This document shows positions 1 to 6,062 of a stretch of DNA of 7,120 nt, piece after piece (positions within the stretch are counted from its first letter, which is position 1; each line of letters starts with the position of its first letter). This DNA is from Pseudomonadota bacterium. GTDB lineage: Bacteria; Pseudomonadota; Gammaproteobacteria; Xanthomonadales; Rhodanobacteraceae. The position numbers were made by a program, and so were the translations under genes. The notes below the pieces were generated by a model that saw only the letters and a program-made list of their open reading frames with translations, did no database searches and was not told the DNA's origin. Location of the stretch: positions 1 to 7,120 of the forward strand of contig JAFEEK010000056.1 in the NCBI GenBank assembly GCA_018241165.1, written 5' to 3'.

Positions 1-249
1 ATCGATGCCGGACAAGACCTGTTCGAGGGGCACGGCGACGAGATTCTCGACGTCGGCGACGTCGGCGCCGGGAAACGGCACGCTCACGTTCGCCATCGTC
101 ACGTCGATCTGCGGCTCTTCCTCGCGCGGCGTGATCAGCATCGCCGCGATGCCCAACAGCATTGCCGTCAGCGCCAGGATCGGCGTGAGCGGGTGCTGCT
201 GGAAGGCGCGCGCGATGCGTCCGGAGAACCCGAGGCGCAAGTCGGTCAC
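1..249 (-). CDS. RND efflux permease, N-terminal 83 residues (3' end beyond window)
   Basis: Partial gene for the inner-membrane pump subunit of a tripartite RND efflux system, which uses the proton gradient to export substrates through an adaptor and an outer-membrane channel. Reading from a GTG at 249 gives an N-terminus MTDLRLGFSGRIARAF, a hydrophobic first membrane segment at about residues 20-40, then TPREEEPQIDV at 41-51 and a periplasmic start with VPFPGADVADVENLVAVPLE. The charged PREEEPQI stretch and the PGA..ADVE..V..PLE pattern are typical of RND permeases of the AcrB/HAE superfamily. The start is supported by GGGAAG (258-263) 8 bases upstream and by a 4-base GTGA overlap with the stop of the adaptor gene, which implies translational coupling. 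The frame is open to the window edge. Substrate cannot be told from this fragment. Confidence 0.9.
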   Translation of the reverse strand, partial: MTDLRLGFSGRIARAFQQHPLTPILALTAMLLGIAAMLITPREEEPQIDVTMANVSVPFPGADVADVENLVAVPLEQVLSGID

Positions 250-1349
250 GGCGCGCGCTTCCCGGCATGATGCTCCACGAGCCAGCGCGCGGCAGCGACC
301 GGATCGCTGGCCACGCGCTCACCGGCGGCCAGTCCTGCCAGCACGTCGATGGCGTCGCCGTGGCGATGGCCGAGGCGCAACTGGCGCAGGCTCACCGTGT
401 TGTCGACGCCGATCACATACACGCCGTCGAGTTCACCGCGCTGCACCAGCGCGCTCGCCGGGACCGAGAGCCGCGCCGTGGCGTCGGCGGCAAGGCCCAC
501 CTTCACCGTCATGCCCGGCCACAGGCCGGCGCTGCCCGTCGGCACCGCAACGCGCACGCGAAACGTATGCGTGGCGGCATCCGCGGTCGGCAGCACCGTG
601 ATGTTGGGGGCGTCGATGCGCCGCGCGCCGCCATCGAGGATGAGTGTCGCGGCCGGATGCTGGCGCACGGCTTCGACCGCGCTTTGCGGAATCGTCACCT
701 CCACGCGCAATGCATCGAGTGCCGCCAGAGCCAGCAATGGCTGTGGCTGCGGCGGACCGGATTGCACGGCCTGCCCGACTTCGACGAAACGTTGCGTGAC
801 GACACCGGCGAACGGCGCGCGCACGATCGTGTAGTCGGCTTGCTGGCCGGCGCTGCGCAATTGCGCCTCGGCAGCCGAAAGCGCCGCTTGCGCGGCATCG
901 CGGCGCGCCGTGGCCTGATCCAGGTCGGCGCGCGACACCAACTTGCGTGCATAGATGTCATCGATGCGCTTGAAATTGGCCTGCGCTTCAGCGAACGCGG
1001 CGCGCGCTGCGGCGACCGCTGCCTGCGCACCGCGCTGGGCGGAACTTTGCTCGACGTCGGTGAAGCGCACGAGCACATCGTCCTTGGCGACGCGATCGCC
1101 GATATCGACGAGCAGTTCCTTCACGCGCGCATTGGTCTGCGCCGCAAGCGTGGTTTCGTTGACCGCTTCGACGACGCCGTCCCAAGCCTGCTCGTGCGGC
1201 GCCTGCGCGCTTCCAACCACGAACGATGCCAGCGGCGGCGGTGCAGTCGGCTTTGCCGGCGCCAGATCGCGCCCGCATGCGGCAAGCAGGGCGAGCGCCG
1301 CCAGCGGTGCAGCCCAGCACCGTGCCGCAATTGTCGCAGCCACGCGCAT
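246..1349 (-). CDS. RND efflux periplasmic adaptor (membrane fusion lipoprotein)
   Basis: Adaptor subunit of an RND pump, 367 residues from ATG 1349; a GTG at 1352 would add one residue and neither has a clear ribosome site. The N-terminus is a lipoprotein signal: hydrophobic segment followed by the lipobox LAAC with the lipid-bearing Cys at residue 25, so the protein is probably anchored to the inner membrane. Visible order: first lipoyl half around 68-98 (AQTNARVKELLVDIGDRVAK), alanine- and glutamine-rich coiled-coil hairpin about 103-172, second lipoyl half about 173-208 with VRAPFAGVV, then beta-barrel with LWPGM near 277, then a membrane-proximal C-terminal domain with VPASALVQR and GLAAGERV. 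This is the normal HlyD/AcrA-like plan and a usual length. It follows the DUF2892 gene by 34 bases and overlaps the permease gene by 4. No outer-membrane channel gene is visible; it may lie beyond the left edge or be shared. Confidence 0.93.
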   Translation of the reverse strand: MRVAATIAARCWAAPLAALALLAACGRDLAPAKPTAPPPLASFVVGSAQAPHEQAWDGVVEAVNETTLAAQTNARVKELLVDIGDRVAKDDVLVRFTDVEQSSAQRGAQAAVAAARAAFAEAQANFKRIDDIYARKLVSRADLDQATARRDAAQAALSAAEAQLRSAGQQADYTIVRAPFAGVVTQRFVEVGQAVQSGPPQPQPLLALAALDALRVEVTIPQSAVEAVRQHPAATLILDGGARRIDAPNITVLPTADAATHTFRVRVAVPTGSAGLWPGMTVKVGLAADATARLSVPASALVQRGELDGVYVIGVDNTVSLRQLRLGHRHGDAIDVLAGLAAGERVASDPVAAARWLVEHHAGKRAP

Positions 1350-1383
1350 CACCTGACCGCGCCGGCTTCGTACTGTGCGCCGC

Positions 1384-1590
1384 TCACGACGGAAACGCGC
1401 TGCCGGGCGCGACGCCTGCCTTGCGCAGGATCTTCGCCAACGGGCAGAAACCGGTGAACGAGGCTTGCAGCAGGTTCAATCCGACGAACAGCGCGAGCAG
1501 CAGCCACCACGGCGAGACGTAATAGGCGAGCAGCACGCTGACGATGACCATGCTGCCGGCCAACCGCATTACCAGACGATCGACGTTCAT
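1384..1590 (-). CDS. YgaP-like small membrane protein (DUF2892)
   Basis: A 68-residue protein resembling the transmembrane domain of E. coli YgaP, without the rhodanese domain that precedes it there. It starts [12 protein letters not shown], has two hydrophobic segments (about 9-24 and 26-44) joined by a short YVSPWW turn, then the hallmark [21 protein letters not shown], with Cys49 in FTGFCP. The start is firm: GGAGG (1598-1602) lies 7 bases before the ATG. Family members often sit in sulfur and persulfide gene clusters, and in E. coli ygaP is paired with the BigR-type regulator ygaV, which fits the regulator seen here. The exact function of the stand-alone domain is not established. It lies between the cytochrome b561 gene (48-base gap) and the efflux adaptor gene, probably in one transcript. 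Confidence 0.88.
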   Translation of the reverse strand: MNVDRLVMRLAGSMVIVSVLLAYYVSPWWLLLALFVGLNLLQASFTGFCPLAKILRKAGVAPGSAFPS

Positions 1591-1638
1591 TGCATTTCCT
1601 CCAGATGATTCACAACCAATGCTTGGCCGTGCGGGCGA

Positions 1639-2190
1639 TCAGCTCGCGCGCCGCGGCAGCATGCGCAACAAGGTATCGTCACGCACGAAATAGTGGTGGT
1701 ACAGGGCGGCCACGACATGCAGGCCGATCAGCCAGTAGCCGATGTTGCCGACGGTTTCGTGGATTTCCTCGAGCTGGTGGCCGAGATCCTTGTCGGGCGC
1801 GAGCAGCGCCGGCAATTCCAGGCCGAAGAACGGCACCGGCTTGCCCTGCGCGCTGAGCGTGAGCCAGCCCAGCACCGGCATCGCGATCAGGAACAGCCAC
1901 AAGGCGAGGTGCACCAATTTGGCCAGAACATGCTGCCATGCCGGTGGCGGCGGCGTGATCGGCGGGATGCGGTAAATCGCCAGCGCCGCGAGGCGCACGA
2001 ACACCAGGCCGAATATCACCAGCCCGAGCATGTTGTGCCACATCTTCATCGCCTCGCGCCCATCGCTGCCGCGCGGAAAGATGTCGCGGAACTCGATCAG
2101 GCAATACACGGCGATGATCAGCAGCAAGGTGAGCCAATGCACGCTGATCGAAAGTGCGTTGTAACGGTTGCTTGCGATGTGCGAGTTCAT
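1639..2190 (-). CDS. cytochrome b561-type membrane dihaem protein
   Basis: A 183-residue integral membrane cytochrome b of the bacterial b561 (CybB) family, expected to carry two b haems and pass electrons across or within the inner membrane. Four hydrophobic segments lie at about residues 16-34, 54-73, 90-111 and 147-169. Candidate haem ligands are His18 (SVHWL), His52 (MWHNMLG), His144 (IHETVG) and His158 (GLHVVAALYHHYF); the last two lie in the family's typical IHE..G......GLHV.AALYHH pattern. Length is normal. The start was set at ATG 2190 because GGGAGA (2195-2200) precedes it by 4 bases and the encoded start MNSHIASNRYNALSISVHW fits the family; an in-frame ATG at 2241 would add 17 residues but has no ribosome site. 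It is the first gene after the promoter at 2320-2348. Its electron donor and acceptor are unknown. Confidence 0.92.
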   Translation of the reverse strand: MNSHIASNRYNALSISVHWLTLLLIIAVYCLIEFRDIFPRGSDGREAMKMWHNMLGLVIFGLVFVRLAALAIYRIPPITPPPPAWQHVLAKLVHLALWLFLIAMPVLGWLTLSAQGKPVPFFGLELPALLAPDKDLGHQLEEIHETVGNIGYWLIGLHVVAALYHHYFVRDDTLLRMLPRRAS

Positions 2191-2194
2191 GTTC

Positions 2195-2200
2195 TCTCCC
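2195..2200 (-). promoter_or_regulatory. ribosome binding site deciding the cytochrome b561 start
   Basis: GGGAGA on the minus strand, 4 bases before ATG 2190. The longer in-frame start at 2241 has no comparable site, so the shorter protein is preferred. Confidence 0.7.
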
Positions 2201-2317
2201 GTATCTAAGGTATGCGGCTGAACTATTTCCGGGGCTTGCATGTCGGGCCGGCGACTCTGCGTTTGTTGCGACCGCGTGAATCGGACCCGGCTCGAATTGC
2301 GTTGCCCTTGCCCATAC

Positions 2318-2341
2318 CTAATTTAGCGTTTACTAAATTAG
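2318..2341. promoter_or_regulatory. AT-rich perfect inverted repeat, probable operator of the BigR-type repressor
   Basis: CTAATTTAG (2318-2326), six bases CGTTTA, then CTAAATTAG (2333-2341): two 9-base arms that are exact reverse complements. It stands out from a GC-rich background and sits in the divergent region between the repressor and the cytochrome b561 operon. It fills the space between the -35 and -10 elements of the minus-strand promoter and covers the -10, so a bound dimer would block polymerase. Operators of ArsR-family regulators, including BigR/YgaV, are typically AT-rich palindromes placed in this way. That this repressor binds here is inference. Confidence 0.8.
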
Positions 2342-2348
2342 ATTTCAA
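2320..2348 (-). promoter_or_regulatory. sigma70-type promoter of the cytochrome b561 - DUF2892 - RND operon
   Basis: On the minus strand TTGAAA (2343-2348, five of six bases matching the -35 consensus) is followed after exactly 17 bases by TAAATT (2320-2325, four of six for -10). Transcription would begin near 2313, giving an untranslated leader of about 120 bases before ATG 2190. The -10 lies inside the inverted repeat, which predicts repression by the divergent regulator. Confidence 0.7.
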
Positions 2349-2407
2349 GTAGCAACTGTGCGATACTTCTGCGGCGGACAGAATCCGCCAGAAACCGCAA
2401 GCCCGCA

Positions 2408-2758
2408 ATGACCCGGATCAAGACCCAAGCTGCCCGCAAGGGTGCCGCCGCGATGACGGCGCACGCCGACACGGCGTCGCGCCTGCTCAAATCCATTGCC
2501 AACGCGCAGCGCCTGCGCATCCTGTGCCTGCTCGCCGGCGGTGAACGCAGTGTCGGGGCGCTGAACGAGTTGCTCGACTTGAGCCAGTCGGCGTTGTCGC
2601 AACACCTGGCGCGGCTGCGTGACGAAGGCCTGGTCACGACACGCCGCGAAGCGCAGACGATCCATTACTGCCTGGCGGAAGGGCCAGCGCGCCGGATCAT
2701 CAAGACTTTGTATGGGATCTATTGCGCAACGCCAACAAGATCCGGCGCGTCACGCTGA
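2408..2758 (+). CDS. ArsR-family repressor of the BigR/YgaV/SqrR persulfide-sensing type
   Basis: A 116-residue winged-helix repressor. The DNA-binding part runs from about residue 48, with a recognition helix around LSQSALSQHLARLRDEGLV (58-76) and a beta-wing near TTRREAQTIHYCL. Cys40 (RILCLLAGG) and Cys106 (LYGIYC) match in position the two cysteines that BigR and SqrR join by a di- or polysulfide when cells meet sulfide or persulfides, releasing DNA. No metal-binding CxC motif of classic ArsR is seen. Cys88 is an additional cysteine. The start is uncertain: ATG 2408 has no clear ribosome site, while ATG 2453 (101 residues) has AAGGG (2438-2442) ten bases upstream and gives a length close to E. 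coli YgaV; the 116-residue form is close to BigR. It diverges from the cytochrome b561/RND operon and converges on the persulfide dioxygenase gene three bases away, a context that supports sulfide sensing. Confidence 0.9.
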   Translation: MTRIKTQAARKGAAAMTAHADTASRLLKSIANAQRLRILCLLAGGERSVGALNELLDLSQSALSQHLARLRDEGLVTTRREAQTIHYCLAEGPARRIIKTLYGIYCATPTRSGASR

Positions 2759-2761
2759 CGG

Positions 2762-3625
2762 CTAGTTCACGCCAATCCGGTTCAGCGGCAGATGCAGGTA
2801 GCGAACGCCATCCGCATCCGGTTCCGGCAAGCGCCCGCCACGGATGTTGACCTGCAACGCCGGCAGGATCAGGCGCGGCACGGGCAGCGTCGCATCGCGC
2901 GCGCGACGCAGCGCCACATAATCCGATTCGCTCGCGCCGGCATGCGCGTTGTGTTCGCGTTGCGCGGCAATCGAGGTCTGCGCCATCGGCGCGCGCGTGG
3001 CCGGCGGATAGTCGTGACACAAGAACAATCGTGTGTCCGAGGGCAACATGAGGAGTTTACGGATCGAAGCGTAAAGTTGCGCCGCATCGCCGCCGGGGAA
3101 ATCCGTGCGCGCGCTGCCGGTTTCCGGCGCGAACAGGGTGTCGCCGATGAAGGCGGCGTCGCCGATCAGGTAGGTCAGACTATCGCCGGTATGGCCGGGC
3201 GTGGCCAGCACGCGACCTTGAAGTTCGCCGATCGCAAACGTGTCGCCATCGTCGAACAGACAATCGAATTGACTGCCATCGGCGACGAATTCGTCACCCA
3301 ATCCGAAGAAGCGCTTGAAGTGCGCCTGCACGCCGATGATGCCGCGACCGATGGCCAGCTTCGCACCCAGCGCATCGCGCAAGTATCCGCCCGCGCTCAG
3401 GTGATCGGCATGCGCGTGGGTTTCCAGAATCCATTCGACGCGCAGCTTGCGTTCTCGCACGAAAGACAGGATCACATCCGCGGAAACGGCCGATGTACGC
3501 GCGGCCGCCGCATCATAGTCCAGCACCGGATCGATGATCGCCGCCTCGCCGCCATCGCGATCAAAAACCACGTGCGTGAACGTGTTGGTGTCCTTGTGAA
3601 AGAAACTTTCGACCAGCACAGTCAT
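2762..3625 (-). CDS. blh: probable persulfide dioxygenase (ETHE1/Blh-like metallo-beta-lactamase fold)
   Basis: A 287-residue cytoplasmic protein (no signal peptide) of the metallo-beta-lactamase superfamily, close to Blh/ETHE1 persulfide dioxygenases, which use one iron and oxygen to turn glutathione persulfide into sulfite and glutathione. Seen: ETHAHADHLSAG with His70, His72, Asp74 and His75; ATPGHTGDS with His145; IGDTLF with Asp162; CHDYPP with His204; and ARTDFPGGD (172-180), the ETHE1-type signature around the active site. DGSQFDCLFDDGDTFAIG is typical of the longer Blh branch. ATG 3625 was chosen because GGAG (3632-3635) lies 6 bases upstream; a GTG at 3649 adds eight residues but has no ribosome site. 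The gene follows phoU by 46 bases on the same strand and converges on the BigR-type repressor. A glyoxalase II-like hydrolase is the alternative, but the RTDF..GD motif argues against it. Confidence 0.9.
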   Translation of the reverse strand: MTVLVESFFHKDTNTFTHVVFDRDGGEAAIIDPVLDYDAAAARTSAVSADVILSFVRERKLRVEWILETHAHADHLSAGGYLRDALGAKLAIGRGIIGVQAHFKRFFGLGDEFVADGSQFDCLFDDGDTFAIGELQGRVLATPGHTGDSLTYLIGDAAFIGDTLFAPETGSARTDFPGGDAAQLYASIRKLLMLPSDTRLFLCHDYPPATRAPMAQTSIAAQREHNAHAGASESDYVALRRARDATLPVPRLILPALQVNIRGGRLPEPDADGVRYLHLPLNRIGVN

Positions 3626-3631
3626 CGGCGG

Positions 3632-3635
3632 CTCC
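3632..3635 (-). promoter_or_regulatory. ribosome binding site deciding the persulfide dioxygenase start
   Basis: GGAG on the minus strand, 6 bases before ATG 3625. It sits beside a short 11-base palindrome (CGGAATTTCCG, 3635-3645). The alternative GTG at 3649 has no such site. Confidence 0.7.
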
Positions 3636-3671
3636 GGAATTTCCGTCACCGCATTGTGCTACGAATCGGCT

Positions 3672-4388
3672 TCAGCCGCCCAACTTCGGCATCACCGGAT
3701 CAGCGGTGACGTCTCCTTTCTTGCGCGGCGCCTGCAACGGTTCGCCGTTGACCGCGTACCACACGTTCTCCGCGATATTGGTGGCGTGGTCGCCGATGCG
3801 CTCGATGTTCTTGGCCATGAACAGAAGGTGCGTGCACGCGGTGATGCTGCGTGGGTCTTCCATCATGTAGGTGAGCAGTTCGCGGAACAGCCCGGTGTAG
3901 GCCTCGTCCAGGTGAACATCCTCTTCCCACACTTCGTGCGCCTTTCGCGCATCGCGGCTGTCATACGCACTGAGCACCTTGCGCACCGCCACGACGGCAA
4001 GTTCCGACAGGCGGCGCAGTCCGCGCGCCGGCGCGACCGGCGCCGTCATCGACAGCGGAATCGAGCGCTTGGCCACGTTCGCGGCGTAGTCGCCGATGCG
4101 CTCGATGTCGGCGGCGATGCGCAGCGCGGCGAACACCTCGCGCAGGTCGCGCGCCATCGGCGCGCGCAGGGCGAGCAGGCGCACCACGTCGTGGCTGGTT
4201 TCGTGTTCAAGCGCGTCGATCGCATCGTCGTTGTCGACGATACGCTGCGCCGCGCGTCCGTCGCGGCGCTCGACCACGTCGATGGCCGCTTCGAGCTGGC
4301 TCGCGGCCAGTTCGCCCATGCGCACGATTTCGGCGGTGAGGCGCGCGAGTTCGGCGTCGTAGCTTTTGATGGTGTGTTCGTTAGTCAT
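3672..4388 (-). CDS. phoU: phosphate signalling regulator PhoU
   Basis: A 238-residue PhoU, the cytoplasmic helical protein that links the Pst phosphate transporter to the PhoR/PhoB two-component system and limits phosphate uptake. Two repeated three-helix PhoU domains are visible, each with a metal-binding signature: DIERIGDYAANVAKR at about 94-108 and NIERIGDHATNIAE at 194-207. Length is normal. ATG 4388 was chosen because GAGGA (4396-4400) lies 7 bases upstream; an in-frame TTG at 4406 would overlap the pstB stop but has no ribosome site. It follows pstB by 14 bases and is the usual last gene of the pst operon. The C-terminal tail after about 221 is polar and probably disordered. No terminator is visible behind it, so transcription may continue into the persulfide dioxygenase gene. 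Confidence 0.97.
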   Translation of the reverse strand: MTNEHTIKSYDAELARLTAEIVRMGELAASQLEAAIDVVERRDGRAAQRIVDNDDAIDALEHETSHDVVRLLALRAPMARDLREVFAALRIAADIERIGDYAANVAKRSIPLSMTAPVAPARGLRRLSELAVVAVRKVLSAYDSRDARKAHEVWEEDVHLDEAYTGLFRELLTYMMEDPRSITACTHLLFMAKNIERIGDHATNIAENVWYAVNGEPLQAPRKKGDVTADPVMPKLGG

Positions 4389-4395
4389 GATTCTT

Positions 4396-4400
4396 TCCTC
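4396..4400 (-). promoter_or_regulatory. ribosome binding site deciding the phoU start
   Basis: GAGGA on the minus strand, 7 bases before ATG 4388, favouring it over the TTG at 4406. Confidence 0.7.
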
Positions 4401-4402
4401 GT

Positions 4403-5200
4403 TCAACCGAAACGTCCGGTGATGTAGTCTTCGGTCTGCTTCTTGTCCGGTTTGGTGAAAATTTTCTCGGTGTCGCCGAATTCGATCAGTTCACCCATGT
4501 ACATGAACGCAGTCTCGTCGGACACGCGCGCGGCCTGCTGCATGTTGTGGGTGACGATGACGATGGTGTAATCGCGCTTGAGTTCCTCGATCAGCTGCTC
4601 GATGCGCCCGGTGGCGATGGGGTCGAGCGCCGAGGTTGGCTCGTCGAGCAGCAACACCTCCGGTTTCAACGCAATGCCGCGTGCAATGCACAGGCGTTGC
4701 TGCTGTCCGCCGGACAGACCCAGCGCGCTGCGCTTGAGCTTGTCCTTGACCTCGTCCCACAGCGCAGCCGCGCGCAACGCCTGCTCGACGCGCTCGTCCA
4801 TTTGCGCGCGCGACAGGTTTTCATGATGACGTATGCCGTAAGCGACGTTCTCGAAGATCGTCATCGGAAACGGCACCGGCTTTTGGAACACCATGCCGAC
4901 CTTGCTGCGCAGGCGATTGAGCGAGTAGTCGGAATCGAGGATGTTCTCGCCATCCAGCAGCACCTGCCCGTCGGCGCGTTGCTTCGGGTAGATCGCGTAG
5001 ATGCGGTTGAACACGCGCAGCAAGGTCGACTTGCCGCAGCCGGACGGCCCGATGATCGCGGTGACCTTGCGCTCGGGAATGTCCATGTGGATGTTCTTCA
5101 CCGCGTGGAAATCGGCGTAGTGGAAATCCAGGTCGCGCACTGCGATCTTCGCGCCGACCTGCGGCGATACGGACTGGGCAGCGGTGGAAAGTTCAGTCAT
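4403..5200 (-). CDS. pstB: phosphate ABC transporter ATP-binding protein PstB
   Basis: A 265-residue ATPase that powers high-affinity phosphate import through PstC and PstA at the inner membrane. All nucleotide-binding motifs are intact: Walker [10 protein letters not shown] (51-59), Q-loop Gln106 in [13 protein letters not shown], signature LSGGQQQR (162-169), Walker [12 protein letters not shown] (183-193) with catalytic Glu187, and H-loop His218 in VTHNM. The [18 protein letters not shown] stretch and the C-terminal [18 protein letters not shown] are characteristic of PstB among ABC ATPases. ATG 5200 overlaps the end of pstA by 8 bases, so translation is probably coupled. About 18 residues precede the ABC domain, a normal amount. 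Confidence 0.98.
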   Translation of the reverse strand: MTELSTAAQSVSPQVGAKIAVRDLDFHYADFHAVKNIHMDIPERKVTAIIGPSGCGKSTLLRVFNRIYAIYPKQRADGQVLLDGENILDSDYSLNRLRSKVGMVFQKPVPFPMTIFENVAYGIRHHENLSRAQMDERVEQALRAAALWDEVKDKLKRSALGLSGGQQQRLCIARGIALKPEVLLLDEPTSALDPIATGRIEQLIEELKRDYTIVIVTHNMQQAARVSDETAFMYMGELIEFGDTEKIFTKPDKKQTEDYITGRFG

Positions 5201-6062
5201 GGCTCGTCTTCCGGCGGGCGAACACGGCGCGCGCCAACAGGCTCAGCGCGAGCACGAACAAGGTGATGAGCAACGCCCCCGCCCAGGCGATGGCGTGCAG
5301 CGCGGGATTGGGATCGTTGGTGTACTGGTAGATCGCCGCCGGCAAGCTGGCCATCTTCGACAGCGGCCCGAACGTCATGTAGTTGTTGCCGAATGCGGTG
5401 AACAGCAGCGGCGCGGTTTCGCCGGCCAACCGCGCCAGCGCGAGCAGCACGCCGGTAAGAATGCCCGAACCGGCCGCGCGCATCAGCACCTGCACGGTCA
5501 GCTTCCATTGCGGAATGCCGAGCGACAGCGCGGCCTCGCGCAAAGTCGATGGCACCAGTTGCAGCATCTCGTCGGTGGTGCGCACGATCACCGGCAAGCC
5601 GATCAGGGCGAGCGCGATGGAACCGGCCAGCGCGGAAAACGTCACCGCGCCATCGGTCGCGGCGGTCATCGGCAACACCACGATCACATAGACGAAAAGG
5701 CCGATCACGATCGACGGCGCTGATAGCAAAATGTCGTTGAGGAATCGGATCGTCTCGCCCAGGCGCGTGCCGCGCGCGTATTCGGCCAGGTACGCACCGG
5801 CAAGCACGCCGATCGGCGCGCATAGCGCGATGGCCATCATGTCGATGATGAAGCTGCCGACGATCGCGTTCGCCAATCCGCCTTGATCCGCGTACGCCGT
5901 AATCTTCGTGAACAGCGGCACGCCGATGGCCTGCACGCCACGGCTGACTGTCACCCACAGGATCCAGCCAAGGAAAATCAGCGCGAGCAGCGCAGCTGCG
6001 CTGGCGAGCAATTGCGCCACGATGTTCTTCGCGAAGCGGCGACGATAGACAAGCGCGCTCAT
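5193..6062 (-). CDS. pstA: phosphate ABC transporter permease PstA
   Basis: A 289-residue inner-membrane permease that pairs with PstC to form the phosphate channel. Six hydrophobic segments can be seen at about 17-40, 67-92, 114-133, 141-161, 200-222 and 257-280. The cytoplasmic coupling loop (EAA motif) that contacts PstB is at about 176-216: [12 protein letters not shown] followed by [17 protein letters not shown]. The start at 6062 shares ATGA with the pstC stop (4-base overlap) and has a strong AAGGAAGG (6069-6076) 6 bases upstream. The same reading frame stays open far upstream through pstC, but that upstream part is arginine-rich shadow translation, not protein. Its end overlaps pstB by 8 bases. 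Confidence 0.97.
   Translation of the reverse strand: MSALVYRRRFAKNIVAQLLASAAALLALIFLGWILWVTVSRGVQAIGVPLFTKITAYADQGGLANAIVGSFIIDMMAIALCAPIGVLAGAYLAEYARGTRLGETIRFLNDILLSAPSIVIGLFVYVIVVLPMTAATDGAVTFSALAGSIALALIGLPVIVRTTDEMLQLVPSTLREAALSLGIPQWKLTVQVLMRAAGSGILTGVLLALARLAGETAPLLFTAFGNNYMTFGPLSKMASLPAAIYQYTNDPNPALHAIAWAGALLITLFVLALSLLARAVFARRKTSHD

Larger units (their letters stand above)
2308..2367 (+). promoter_or_regulatory. weak promoter candidates for the repressor gene
   Basis: The plus-strand promoter is less clear. Candidates are TTGCCC (2308-2313) with TACTAA (2331-2336) at 17-base spacing, or an extended -10 TGCGATACT (2359-2367) without a good -35. The first overlaps the inverted repeat, and in the second the repeat covers the -35 region, so either way self-repression is plausible. 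I cannot choose between them. Confidence 0.3.

Noticed and set aside
267..1457. Long plus-strand open frame opposite the efflux adaptor gene (396 codons).
   Set aside because: Its composition is rich in Arg, His, Ala and Gly with no recognisable domain, and it mirrors the codon pattern of the clear adaptor gene.
2748..2760. Small stem-loop CGTCA-CGC-TGACG at the convergent gene ends, considered as a two-way terminator.
   Set aside because: Only five base pairs and no run of T on either strand.
3635..3645. Palindrome CGGAATTTCCG next to the dioxygenase ribosome site, considered as a second operator of the repressor.
   Set aside because: It is short and unlike the AT-rich repeat at 2318-2341; likely chance.
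3667..3678. Short hairpin CGGCT-TC-AGCCG at the phoU stop, considered as a terminator.
   Set aside because: Five base pairs, two-base loop and no T tract following on the minus strand.
2792..3709. Long plus-strand open frame opposite the persulfide dioxygenase gene (305 codons).
   Set aside because: It has no ribosome site or family features and is a shadow of a gene with intact catalytic motifs.
3654..5266. Plus-strand open frames opposite phoU and pstB.
   Set aside because: Arg/His/Val-rich mirror translations of two well-conserved genes.
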